10,745 bases of DNA, taken from NCBI GenBank assembly GCA_913054485.1, contig CAJXHQ010000059.1:1-10745 (forward strand). Direction: 5' to 3'. Below, piece after piece: positions 1 through 6,745 of this stretch. The notes beneath the pieces were generated by a model. The model did no database searches, was not told where the DNA came from, and saw nothing but the letters and a program-made list of their open reading frames with translations. How positions within the stretch are numbered: the stretch's first letter is position 1; each line of letters begins with the position of its first letter. The position numbers and the translations under genes are program-made. This DNA comes from an uncultured Paracoccaceae bacterium (GTDB lineage Bacteria; Pseudomonadota; Alphaproteobacteria; Rhodobacterales; Rhodobacteraceae).

Positions 1-450
1 CAGCGCGCGCTTGTCCGGCGAGGGGATGCCCACCCGGTCAAGCAGCGCCACCGCATCCTTCAGCGCCTGATCACGGCTGACCTTCTGGTGCAGCATGATC
101 GCCTCGGCGATCTGGTCGCCAACGGTGAACACCGGGTTCAAAGACGTCATCGGCTCCTGAAAGATCATCGCGATGTCGCCGCCGCGCAGGGCGCGCATGC
201 GGGCATCCGACACTTTGGTCAGATCCTCGCCATTGAGCCGGATGGCGCCGCCCGCGATCCGCCCCGGCGGGGTTGGGATCAGACCCATTGTCGACAGCGC
301 GGTGATCGACTTGCCGCAGCCGGACTCGCCCACCACGCCAAGCGTCTCGCCCTCGTTCACATGCATGGAGACGGAATCCAACGCCGTCACCTCTCCGTAG
401 CGGGTGTTGAAAGTGACGCGCAGGTCTTCGATTTCAAGAAGGGCGCTCAT
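1..450 (-). CDS. Oligopeptide/dipeptide ABC transporter ATP-binding protein (DppD-like), partial
   Basis: ATPase subunit that powers a peptide-type ABC importer at the cytoplasmic face of the inner membrane. The 150 visible codons are the N-terminal half of the nucleotide-binding domain. The gene runs off the left edge, so the signature, Walker B and H-loop are not visible. Seen: Walker A GESGCGKS at residues 41-48 and the Q-loop [10 protein letters not shown] around residues 97-106; the latter wording is typical of DppD/OppD-type ATPases. The ATG start at 450 lies 2 bp after the stop of the upstream permease, with a GGGAG-type ribosome site inside the permease's last codons, so it is the fourth gene of the operon. 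Whether the full protein is a single-domain DppD or a fused two-domain ATPase cannot be told here. The family is secure; the transported substrate is unknown. Confidence 0.95.
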   Translation of the reverse strand, partial: MSALLEIEDLRVTFNTRYGEVTALDSVSMHVNEGETLGVVGESGCGKSITALSTMGLIPTPPGRIAGGAIRLNGEDLTKVSDARMRALRGGDIAMIFQEPMTSLNPVFTVGDQIAEAIMLHQKVSRDQALKDAVALLDRVGIPSPDKRAL

Positions 451-452
451 AT

Positions 453-1361
453 TCACCGCTCCCTCAGTTTTGGATTGAAGGCATCGTTCAGCCCGTCGCC
501 GATCAGGCTGACGGAGAAGACGGTGAAAAAGATCGCCAGACCCGGGAAGGTCACCGGCCACCAGGCATCGAGGATGTATTCCCGGTTGGCGCCGATCATC
601 AGCCCCCAGCTCATCACGTTGGGATCGCCCAGGCCAAGGAAAGACAGGCCGGCCTCGAACAGGATGGCAACGCCGACCGTGAGCGTGGCCGAGACGATCA
701 GCGGGGGCAGAGCGTTGGGCAGGATCACCTTCCAGATGATGCGCTTGTTCTTGGCGCCAATGGCCCGCGCGGCTGTGACATATTCCAGCTGCTTGATCTT
801 GAGGAATTCAGCCCGCGTCAGGCGCGCGGTCTGCGGCCAGCTGACCACGCCGATGGCAATGGCAATGGTGGTCAGCGAGGGCGAGAACAGCGTCACGAGA
901 ACCATGGCAAACAAGAGCGCAGGCAACACCTGGAAGAATTCGGTGATGCGCATCAGCAAGTTGTCGACCCAGCCGCCATAGAAACCGGCCAGCGCGCCAA
1001 GCGTGATGCCGATCACCATGGTCAGCGCCGCCGCAGCCGCCCCCACCGCAAGCGTCGGCCCGCCGCCAGTCAGAAGGCCCGCGATCAGGTCACGGCCCAG
1101 GTAGTCGGTGCCCAGCGGGAATTCCGGCGTCATGCCCGGCGCCTCATGCGGGGCCCAGACGATATCAAAAGCATCGCCTGTGTAGAATAATGTGCCGTAT
1201 AAAGTGGCCGCGATGATCAGCGTCAGCATCACCGTGCCGAACAGCGCTGGAATGTTGCGGCGGTACATGCGCCAGGCTTCCAGAAGCGGGCTTTCGGCCT
1301 GAAACTCCTGCTGCGGCTCTTGTGCCATTTTCTGCCCTTCCGCGTTGGATGGATCTGCCAT
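453..1361 (-). CDS. Peptide-type ABC transporter permease, DppC-like
   Basis: Inner-membrane permease, the second of the two channel subunits of a dipeptide/oligopeptide/nickel-type importer. The 302 residues match the usual DppC length. A soluble N-tail of about 35 residues precedes the first membrane segment (about 37-59). The family motif [10 protein letters not shown] follows at 82-91, with further membrane segments around 103-128, 146-173, 218-240 and 268-288. The EAA loop that docks the ATPase is at about 185-217, with [20 protein letters not shown] as its core. The C-terminal [13 protein letters not shown] and [13 protein letters not shown] are also family hallmarks. Its ATG overlaps the stop of the upstream permease by one base (TGATG), indicating translational coupling. 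A second in-frame Met at residue 12 is a possible alternative start. Substrate not deducible. Confidence 0.96.
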   Translation of the reverse strand: MADPSNAEGQKMAQEPQQEFQAESPLLEAWRMYRRNIPALFGTVMLTLIIAATLYGTLFYTGDAFDIVWAPHEAPGMTPEFPLGTDYLGRDLIAGLLTGGGPTLAVGAAAAALTMVIGITLGALAGFYGGWVDNLLMRITEFFQVLPALLFAMVLVTLFSPSLTTIAIAIGVVSWPQTARLTRAEFLKIKQLEYVTAARAIGAKNKRIIWKVILPNALPPLIVSATLTVGVAILFEAGLSFLGLGDPNVMSWGLMIGANREYILDAWWPVTFPGLAIFFTVFSVSLIGDGLNDAFNPKLRER

Positions 1362-2338
1362 CAGGATTTCCCCCGAAGCCGGGGATCAGCGAGCCGGTAG
1401 CTCAGATCGGTGAGGAGGTTGGCCACCACCACGATGCCGCTGGCGATGAACAGAACCCCCATGATGGTCGGATAGTCGCGGCGCAGGATCGCATCAAAGG
1501 CCAGCGTGCCCATGCCGGGCCAGTTGAACACCGTTTCCACCAGCAGCGCGCCCGAGATCAGGCTGCCGAACTGCAGGCCCGCCACGGTCAGAATCGGCAG
1601 CGCCGCGTTGCGCAGCGCGTGTTTGAACAGCACAGTCCGTTCTGACGCCCCTTTGGCGCGGGCTGTGCGGACATAGTCGGAACCCAGCACCTCCAGCATC
1701 GACGCGCGGCTGAGCCGGGCATATTGTGCAAGATATATAATTGCAAGCGTGAAGGCCGGAAGCGCCAAATGATGCAGAATATCAAGTGACCGCACAATTA
1801 TTCCTGCGTCTCGCAGCTTCACGGACAACATTCCCTCCACCGGGAAAATCGGCCAGACCGAGGCAAACAGGATGATCAGCATGATGCCGGTCCAGAACAC
1901 CGGCACCGCGTAACCGATGGTTGAGAAGACTGCGACAAAGGCGCTCATTGGCCCATTCGGCTTGCGCGCGGCCAGCACGCCAAGAAAGACGCCCAGCACA
2001 ATCGCCATGATCAGCGCGCTCAGCACCAGCAGGACGGTGGGGTAGATCCGCTCTCCGATCAGCTTGGAGACAGGCTGGTTGAAGAAATAGCTCTCGCCCA
2101 GGTCGCCCTGCGCGATATTGCCGACATAGATGCCCAGTTGGGTCAGCACGGGCTTGTTCAGCCCGTATTCCTCGCGGATGCTTTCCAGCATCTCCTCGGT
2201 GGCACCGCCCATTTCGCCGGCGATCACCACCGCCGGGTCGCCGGGGGCCAGCCGGATCAAAAAGAAGTTCAGGACCACCACGCCGAGCATCAAGAGCAGC
2301 CCGTAGCCCAGGCGTTTAAACAAATAGGGTGCGTTCAT
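1361..2338 (-). CDS. Peptide-type ABC transporter permease, DppB-like
   Basis: First inner-membrane channel subunit of the importer, 325 residues, the normal DppB length. Membrane segments can be placed at about 9-30, 100-122, 135-160, 188-205, 246-270 and 291-312. The region between segments 1 and 2 carries the LAPGDPA and QGDLGES motifs typical of the family. The EAA loop is at about 216-245 (LGSDYVRTARAKGASERTVL), and the C-terminus ends with the characteristic ADPRLR. It lies 63 bp after the binding-protein gene, and that gap contains a stem-loop. The upstream ribosome site is weak (AGGCACGG region). Codons for residues about 175-207 are markedly more AT-rich than in the rest of the gene, although the protein sequence there still looks normal for the family. 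Confidence 0.96.
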   Translation of the reverse strand: MNAPYLFKRLGYGLLLMLGVVVLNFFLIRLAPGDPAVVIAGEMGGATEEMLESIREEYGLNKPVLTQLGIYVGNIAQGDLGESYFFNQPVSKLIGERIYPTVLLVLSALIMAIVLGVFLGVLAARKPNGPMSAFVAVFSTIGYAVPVFWTGIMLIILFASVWPIFPVEGMLSVKLRDAGIIVRSLDILHHLALPAFTLAIIYLAQYARLSRASMLEVLGSDYVRTARAKGASERTVLFKHALRNAALPILTVAGLQFGSLISGALLVETVFNWPGMGTLAFDAILRRDYPTIMGVLFIASGIVVVANLLTDLSYRLADPRLRGKS

Positions 2339-2366
2339 ATCCGTGCCTGATTATTCAAAAGTGAGT

Positions 2367-2388
2367 GGGCGCAGCTTTCACCGCGCCC
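2367..2388 (-). promoter_or_regulatory. Intercistronic stem-loop between binding-protein and permease genes
   Basis: On the transcribed (minus) strand, arms GGGCGCGGT and GCTGCGCCC flank a GAAA loop. This gives a 9-bp stem (seven Watson-Crick pairs and two G-U pairs near the loop) closed by a GNRA-type tetraloop. No U-run follows, so it does not look like a strong intrinsic terminator. It sits 13 bp after the binding-protein stop and about 28 bp before the permease start. In ABC importer operons such stem-loops commonly protect the upstream message, giving more binding protein than permease. That role is inferred here. Confidence 0.5.
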
Positions 2389-2401
2389 GCAGGTATCAGG
2401 G

Positions 2402-3958
2402 TCACTCGCCCCAGGAGACGGTGTCCAGCGGATGCATGGTGCCCCAGATGCCTTTCGGCGGGTTCACCAGCCGCTTGTCGTAGGCGGTGTGGTAGGGCAG
2501 CGTGTTGATCCAGTAGACCGGCAGATCCTGCGCCACGATATGCTGGAACTGCGAGTAGAGTTCGGCCCGCTTGCCGGGGTTCATTTCCACCGCGGCGGCG
2601 TTCAGCAGCGCGTCCACTTCGGCATTGGCATAGCTCTGGGTGTTGGACCAGATCACGCCCTTTTTGATGTTATCGCTGAGATAGGTGCGGTGCACCCCGA
2701 TCACCGGGTCGCCCCAGTTGAAGACTACATCCATCGACAATTCGAAATCATGCCCGCTGACCCGGCCTGCCCAGGTCGGGAAGTCAGGTGCAGCGCGCAC
2801 GGTCACGTTGATGCCGATCTTCTTCAGCTGCGACTTCAGGTATTCCGCGATGGTCTGCTGCTGCTCTTTCGGGCCGGGGATATAATCCACCGTCAGATCC
2901 ATGCCGTCTGCGAAACCGGCTTCGGCCATCAGCGCCTTGGCCTTGTCCAGATCAACATCATAGGCGGCAATCGCATCGTCAAAGAAAGGCGAGCTTTCCA
3001 CGATCGGCCCGCGCTGCGGCATCGACACGCCGCGGTGCAGCGCCTTGGTGATGAAGTCCCGGTCGGTGGCAAAGGCAATCGCCTGGCGCACCCGCACATC
3101 GCTCAGCTTGGGTGACTGAGTGTTGAAGGCCAGCCAATTGACCGGGCCGACGCCAGCGTAGCCTTCCTGGGTCAACTCAAGGTGGTCGGCCTTCTCCAGG
3201 CGGCGGATCGCCTGGCTGCCATCCATGAAGGGATACATATCCGCTTCGCCATTCTCCATCGCAATCAGCAGCGCTGACTGGTCTTTGATGATGCGGACGA
3301 TGATCTCATCCAGTTTCGGGCGGCCATCGATAAAGAAGTTGGGGTTCTTCTTCATGACAATCGCTTCGCCCGGCTTGAATTCCTCCAGCATGAAGGGGCC
3401 GGAGCCGATGGGGGCAGAGTTCGCCGGGTGCGACTTGGCATCCTGGCCATCCCCATAGATGTGCTTGGGAATGACCGGGGCCAGCGCCGGCGACAGCGCC
3501 AGCAGCAGCGCCGGGTGCGGCTGGTTCAGCTTGATCACCGCAGTATGGGCGTCCGGGGTCTCAACGGTTTCAACCGGGGCAAACATCGACTTGAAGGGGT
3601 GGTTTTCCTTCGTGGTCATGATCGAGAAGGCCACATCTTCGGAGGTCACCGGTTTGCCGTCATGGAAGGTGGCGTTGTCCACCAGGTTCAGCGTGACGGA
3701 GAGGCCATCATCCGAGACCTCCCAGCTTTTTGCCAGGTAGGGCTGCGGCTCCCAGTTCTCGTCATAGCGGATGGGGGAGGCGAAAATCTGGGTGGAGGGA
3801 ACAGCGGTTGCGATCCCCGATTGAACAGCACCGTTCAGGTGGCGCGGCACCTGGGTGGAGGCAATGACCAGCGTGCCGCCATCGGCAAATGCGGGAACGG
3901 CCGAAACAGACAATGCAGCAAAAGCTGCCGCGCCCAGAAGGCGTGACACAAGTTTCAT
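2402..3958 (-). CDS. Periplasmic substrate-binding protein of a peptide-type ABC transporter (SBP family 5)
   Basis: Secreted solute receptor that hands substrate to the permease pair; family 5 also includes DppA, OppA and NikA. It has 518 residues, normal for the family. A Sec signal peptide is clear: positively charged MKLVSR, a hydrophobic core at 7-22, and likely cleavage after AFA at residue 25. There is no lipobox, so it should be a free periplasmic protein. Family marks include ATFHDGKPVTSEDVAFSI at 97-113 and GSGPFMLEEFKPGE at 185-198. The ATG start is supported by GGGAGA 7 bp upstream. As first gene of the operon, it lies 144 bp below the LysR gene on the same strand. The specificity residues cannot be interpreted from sequence alone, so dipeptides, opines, modified peptides or other amide compounds are all possible. 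Confidence 0.95.
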   Translation of the reverse strand: MKLVSRLLGAAAFAALSVSAVPAFADGGTLVIASTQVPRHLNGAVQSGIATAVPSTQIFASPIRYDENWEPQPYLAKSWEVSDDGLSVTLNLVDNATFHDGKPVTSEDVAFSIMTTKENHPFKSMFAPVETVETPDAHTAVIKLNQPHPALLLALSPALAPVIPKHIYGDGQDAKSHPANSAPIGSGPFMLEEFKPGEAIVMKKNPNFFIDGRPKLDEIIVRIIKDQSALLIAMENGEADMYPFMDGSQAIRRLEKADHLELTQEGYAGVGPVNWLAFNTQSPKLSDVRVRQAIAFATDRDFITKALHRGVSMPQRGPIVESSPFFDDAIAAYDVDLDKAKALMAEAGFADGMDLTVDYIPGPKEQQQTIAEYLKSQLKKIGINVTVRAAPDFPTWAGRVSGHDFELSMDVVFNWGDPVIGVHRTYLSDNIKKGVIWSNTQSYANAEVDALLNAAAVEMNPGKRAELYSQFQHIVAQDLPVYWINTLPYHTAYDKRLVNPPKGIWGTMHPLDTVSWGE

Positions 3959-4041
3959 GGTGATCTCCCTGATCGATGTAATTATTTTTGTAGCTCAACG
4001 CTAGCGCGCGCCTTTGAAGCAGGAAACATTCTTTTGGCGCG

Positions 4042-4076
4042 ACTTAAGTACCAAAAAATAGCACTTTAATCCAAAG
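4042..4076. promoter_or_regulatory. Candidate LysR-type operator region upstream of the importer operon
   Basis: Two short dyads lie in the AT-rich gap upstream of the binding-protein gene: ACTTAAGT at 4042-4049 and CTTTAATCCAAAG at 4064-4076 (arms CTTT/AAAG). The second contains TTGGAT on the minus strand, the same hexamer that starts the dyad at 5082-5100 by the amidohydrolase gene. It is about 106 bp above the importer start codon, a reasonable distance for a LysR activator site. I could not identify a convincing -35/-10 pair. The assignment rests on symmetry and the shared half-site only. Confidence 0.25.
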
Positions 4077-4104
4077 CGCCGTGCAGAACCGCAGTTCCGG
4101 TTCT
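4053..4104 (-). terminator. Possible weak terminator of the LysR gene
   Basis: Reading the minus strand past the LysR stop, there is a 7-bp hairpin (arms AGAACCG at 4085-4091 and CGGTTCT at 4098-4104 on the plus strand) that overlaps the stop codon. A second, imperfect hairpin follows (CTTT/AAAG plus GCA/TGC with a bulge, 4061-4084), and two bases later a run of six T. The hairpin next to the T-run is weak and overlaps the operator candidate, so read-through from lysR into the importer operon is possible. Confidence 0.25.
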
Positions 4105-5020
4105 AATCGATCAGATGGGAAAACTCGCCTTTGGCGGCAATCTCGCGGCAAGTGTTCAGCACGCTTTTCACGATCGCAGAGCGCTGCGACGCGGTGGTGT
4201 AGGCGACCCCAAACTGCGGTGCATCAAGGGAATTTGCGATCGGCTTGGCCACATAGCCGTCTTCGCCCGAACGGTCGGTCGGACCGCAGATGTTCATCAG
4301 CGCATAGCCGAACTGGGCCGACACCAAGCCGCGCAGAACCGAGGAGCTCTTGGTGGTATGCACCACATTTGGCCTGAGCCCCTCTTTCTCGAAGATGCCT
4401 AAAAAATAACCCTGCGCGCCCGGCAGGTCGAGCAGGACCATCGGTTCGCCTGCCAGATCCTCCAGCGAGACCTGCGGCCGCTGCGCCAGCGGCGAGGTAT
4501 CGGGGATCAGTGCCATCGGCTTGGCCCGGAACATCGGCACGAATGGCTGGGAGTCCGGCGTCATCCGCCGGTAGGTCAGCGCCATGTCGACCACTCCGGA
4601 ACTCAGCAGCTCGGTGATGACCTGCATGTCCCCTTCCTTCAGCTCAATCCGGATGGACGGGTAATCGGCGGACACCCGGCGCAGGATCGCGGGCAGAACA
4701 TAGGGCGCTGTCGGGGCATAGCAGGCCAGCCGCAGAATGCCGGTGGGATCGCCGGTCATCGACAGCAGATCGGATTCAAAAATCCGCGCCTGCTCCAGAA
4801 AACTGCGGATACGCTTGCCCGCCTCCTCGCCTTTGTCGGTGGGCACGATCCCCTTCGCCGGCATCCGCCGCAGCAGCTCTGCCTCGGTGGCCTGTTCGAT
4901 CGCATCGATCGCCGCGGTGATCGAAGATTGCGAGATATTCAGCTCGACCGCCGCCCGCGCCACCGAACCGGTGCGCAAAACAGCATCGAAGTAGCGAAGC
5001 TGCTTAAGGGTGAACCGCAT
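4103..5020 (-). CDS. LysR-family transcriptional regulator
   Basis: DNA-binding regulator of 305 residues, the usual LysR length. The N-terminal winged helix-turn-helix spans about residues 4-63 with the recognition region around 18-37 (GSVARAAVELNISQSSITAA). A linker helix follows to about 88, and a periplasmic-binding-protein-like effector domain runs from about 91 (GILRLACYAP) to 298. The ATG start is preceded 5 bp upstream by GGTGG. It lies between the leftward importer operon (144 bp downstream, same strand) and the rightward amidohydrolase operon (96-bp divergent gap). That is the classic position for a local LysR protein controlling neighbouring catabolic genes, probably in response to the imported compound or its hydrolysis product. 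The effector is unknown. Confidence 0.95.
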   Translation of the reverse strand: MRFTLKQLRYFDAVLRTGSVARAAVELNISQSSITAAIDAIEQATEAELLRRMPAKGIVPTDKGEEAGKRIRSFLEQARIFESDLLSMTGDPTGILRLACYAPTAPYVLPAILRRVSADYPSIRIELKEGDMQVITELLSSGVVDMALTYRRMTPDSQPFVPMFRAKPMALIPDTSPLAQRPQVSLEDLAGEPMVLLDLPGAQGYFLGIFEKEGLRPNVVHTTKSSSVLRGLVSAQFGYALMNICGPTDRSGEDGYVAKPIANSLDAPQFGVAYTTASQRSAIVKSVLNTCREIAAKGEFSHLID

Positions 5021-5081
5021 CTAAACCACCATTTTTTAATTCTTTCCCCGACACTAAATCCATTTTCCCAATGTTCAAAGC

Positions 5082-5100
5082 TTGGATATCGCTAGTCCAA
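5082..5100. promoter_or_regulatory. Candidate LysR-type operator dyad in the divergent gap
   Basis: TTGGA and TCCAA form perfect 5-bp arms around a 9-bp centre, a 19-bp interrupted palindrome of LysR-box size. It also contains T-N11-A pairs (5082/5094 and 5087/5099). It lies 16 bp before the amidohydrolase ATG, adjoining its ribosome site, and 61 bp from the LysR start. So close to the start codon it would suit repression or autoregulation better than activation. As RNA it could form a short hairpin next to the ribosome site. Confidence 0.4.
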
Positions 5101-5102
5101 AC

Positions 5103-5111
5103 GCAGGAGAG
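5103..5111 (+). promoter_or_regulatory. Ribosome binding site of the amidohydrolase gene
   Basis: A strong purine-rich AGGAGAGG element ends 5 bp before the ATG at 5117. It fixes that start over the overlapping reading frame that opens upstream at 5082. Confidence 0.8.
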
Positions 5112-5116
5112 GCGAC

Positions 5117-6745
5117 ATGTCGGATATTACTGTTTTTAAAGCCAAAAAGATTATTACGATGGACCCGAACCGCCCCGCAGCCACCCATGTTGCGGTCAAG
5201 GACGGCAAGATTCTGGCCGTTGGCGGTGCCGATTGCGCGGCGCAATGGGGCGCGTTCGAGACTGACAGCAGCCTTGCAGATTCGGTCCTGATGCCCGGAT
5301 TTGTCGAAGGCCACGCCCATATGATGGCGGGGGCGATGTGGCAGTATGCCTATTCCGGCTACCACGACCGCACCGACCCGGACGGCAAGCTGTGGAAGGG
5401 CATGACCACCATCGACGAGGTGGTTGCCAGCCTGAAGTCCTACGCCGCCACCCTGGCGCCCGGCGAACCGCTGGTCGGCTGGGGCTTTGACCCAATCTTC
5501 CTGCCCACCGAACGGCTGAACCGCCGCCACCTGGATGAAATCGCCGCCGACCGGCCGGTGGTGGTGATGTTCTCCTCCTTCCACGTCATGTGCGTGAATT
5601 CTGCCGCGCTGGAGATGGCCGGCTATGACGAGGACACCGAGGCCGAAGGCATTCTGACCGATGGCAATGGCACACCGACGGGCGAGCTGCAGGAAATGGC
5701 CGCCATGTTCCCGGTGATGCACCGGGTCGGCTTTGATTTCAAAAAACTGTCCCAGGAAGAGGACTCGATCCGCTCATACGGCAGGACCGCCAACCGGGCC
5801 GGGGTGACCACGATCACCGATCTTTTTGCCACGATCACGCCGGAGTCGCTGGAAACTCTGCTGAGCGTCACCGCCGAGCAGGATTTCCCGCTGCGCATCG
5901 TGCCCACCATCGGCGCGATGGGGGCCCCGGCGGATCAGATCGCCGCGCAGGCCAGAGAGCTGGCCGCCAGCTCTACGGACAAGCTGCGCCTCGGCGGGGT
6001 GAAGCTGATGACCGACGGCTCGATCCAGGGCTGGACTGCGCGGGTGAAATGGCCCGGCTACGTCGGCGGTCAGCCCAACGGCATCTGGAACACCGCGCCC
6101 GAGCAGATCTACGAGCTTTGCGAGATCATGCAGCGCGAACACATCAAGATGAACATCCACACCAATGGCGACGAGGCCTCGGAAGTGGTGATCGATGCGA
6201 TTGATGCGGCGATGCGCAAACATCCCTGGCGCGGGGCCCGCCATGTGCTGCAGCATGCCCAGATGATGGGCGCGGACCAGTTCGCGCGCGCCGCCGGACT
6301 GGGCATCTGCGTTAATCTTTTTGCCAATCATCTCTGGTACTTCGGCGACCAGCATGCCGCGCTAACCATTGGCGAAGACCGCGCCATGCGCATGGACGCC
6401 TGCCGCTCTGCCAAGGACGCAGGCGTGCATTTCACCATCCATTCCGACGCGCCGGTAACGCCGCTGGGACCGCTGTTCACCGCCTGGTGCGCCGTTAACC
6501 GCACCACCATGTCGGGGCGCACCCTGGGCAAAGCGCAGTGCCTGACCGTGATGGAGGGGCTGCACGCGATCACCCTCGGCGCGGCCTATACCATGGGCAT
6601 GGACGATGAAATCGGCAGCATCGAGGCCGGCAAACAGGCCGACTTTGCCGTACTGGGGTCGGACCCCACCGCCGTTGACCCGGCGGCACTGAAGGACGTG
6701 CCGGTTCTGGGCACTGTACTCGGAGGCCGGGTGAACTTGCTGTGA
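5117..6745 (+). CDS. Metal-dependent amidohydrolase, YtcJ-like (amidohydrolase family 3)
   Basis: Predicted cytoplasmic hydrolase of the amidohydrolase superfamily, 542 residues, normal for family 3 (relatives include YtcJ, AepA-type proteins and N-substituted formamide deformylase). There is no signal peptide. An N-terminal beta-sandwich stretch (about 1-57) leads into PGFVEGHAH, giving the metal pair H66-x-H68. FHVMCVNSAAL is at 155-165. K296 in GGVKLMTDGS is a candidate metal-bridging lysine, H348 lies in IHTNGD, H380 in LQHAQ, and D444 in IHSDAPVTPLGP. The closing EIGSIEAGKQADFAVL (498-513) is typical of the superfamily. All expected metal and catalytic positions are therefore present. 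The start has a strong ribosome site. The last 4 bp overlap the downstream GTPase gene. The likely reaction is hydrolysis of an amide or N-acyl/N-formyl bond; the substrate is unknown, though the adjacent peptide-type importer suggests a peptide-like amide. Confidence 0.93.
   Translation: MSDITVFKAKKIITMDPNRPAATHVAVKDGKILAVGGADCAAQWGAFETDSSLADSVLMPGFVEGHAHMMAGAMWQYAYSGYHDRTDPDGKLWKGMTTIDEVVASLKSYAATLAPGEPLVGWGFDPIFLPTERLNRRHLDEIAADRPVVVMFSSFHVMCVNSAALEMAGYDEDTEAEGILTDGNGTPTGELQEMAAMFPVMHRVGFDFKKLSQEEDSIRSYGRTANRAGVTTITDLFATITPESLETLLSVTAEQDFPLRIVPTIGAMGAPADQIAAQARELAASSTDKLRLGGVKLMTDGSIQGWTARVKWPGYVGGQPNGIWNTAPEQIYELCEIMQREHIKMNIHTNGDEASEVVIDAIDAAMRKHPWRGARHVLQHAQMMGADQFARAAGLGICVNLFANHLWYFGDQHAALTIGEDRAMRMDACRSAKDAGVHFTIHSDAPVTPLGPLFTAWCAVNRTTMSGRTLGKAQCLTVMEGLHAITLGAAYTMGMDDEIGSIEAGKQADFAVLGSDPTAVDPAALKDVPVLGTVLGGRVNLL

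Noticed and set aside
88..981. 297-residue plus-strand frame opposite the DppD/DppC genes
   Set aside because: It is a GC-driven antisense shadow; the minus strand encodes clear ABC transporter motifs there.
3959..4102. Sigma-54 promoter for the importer operon
   Set aside because: GG and GC elements near 4061-4075 are spaced 8 rather than 10 bp apart and lack the surrounding consensus.
5075..5722. 215-residue minus-strand frame opposite the amidohydrolase start
   Set aside because: It is His/Gly-rich antisense shadow with no domain, and it conflicts with a strongly supported gene.
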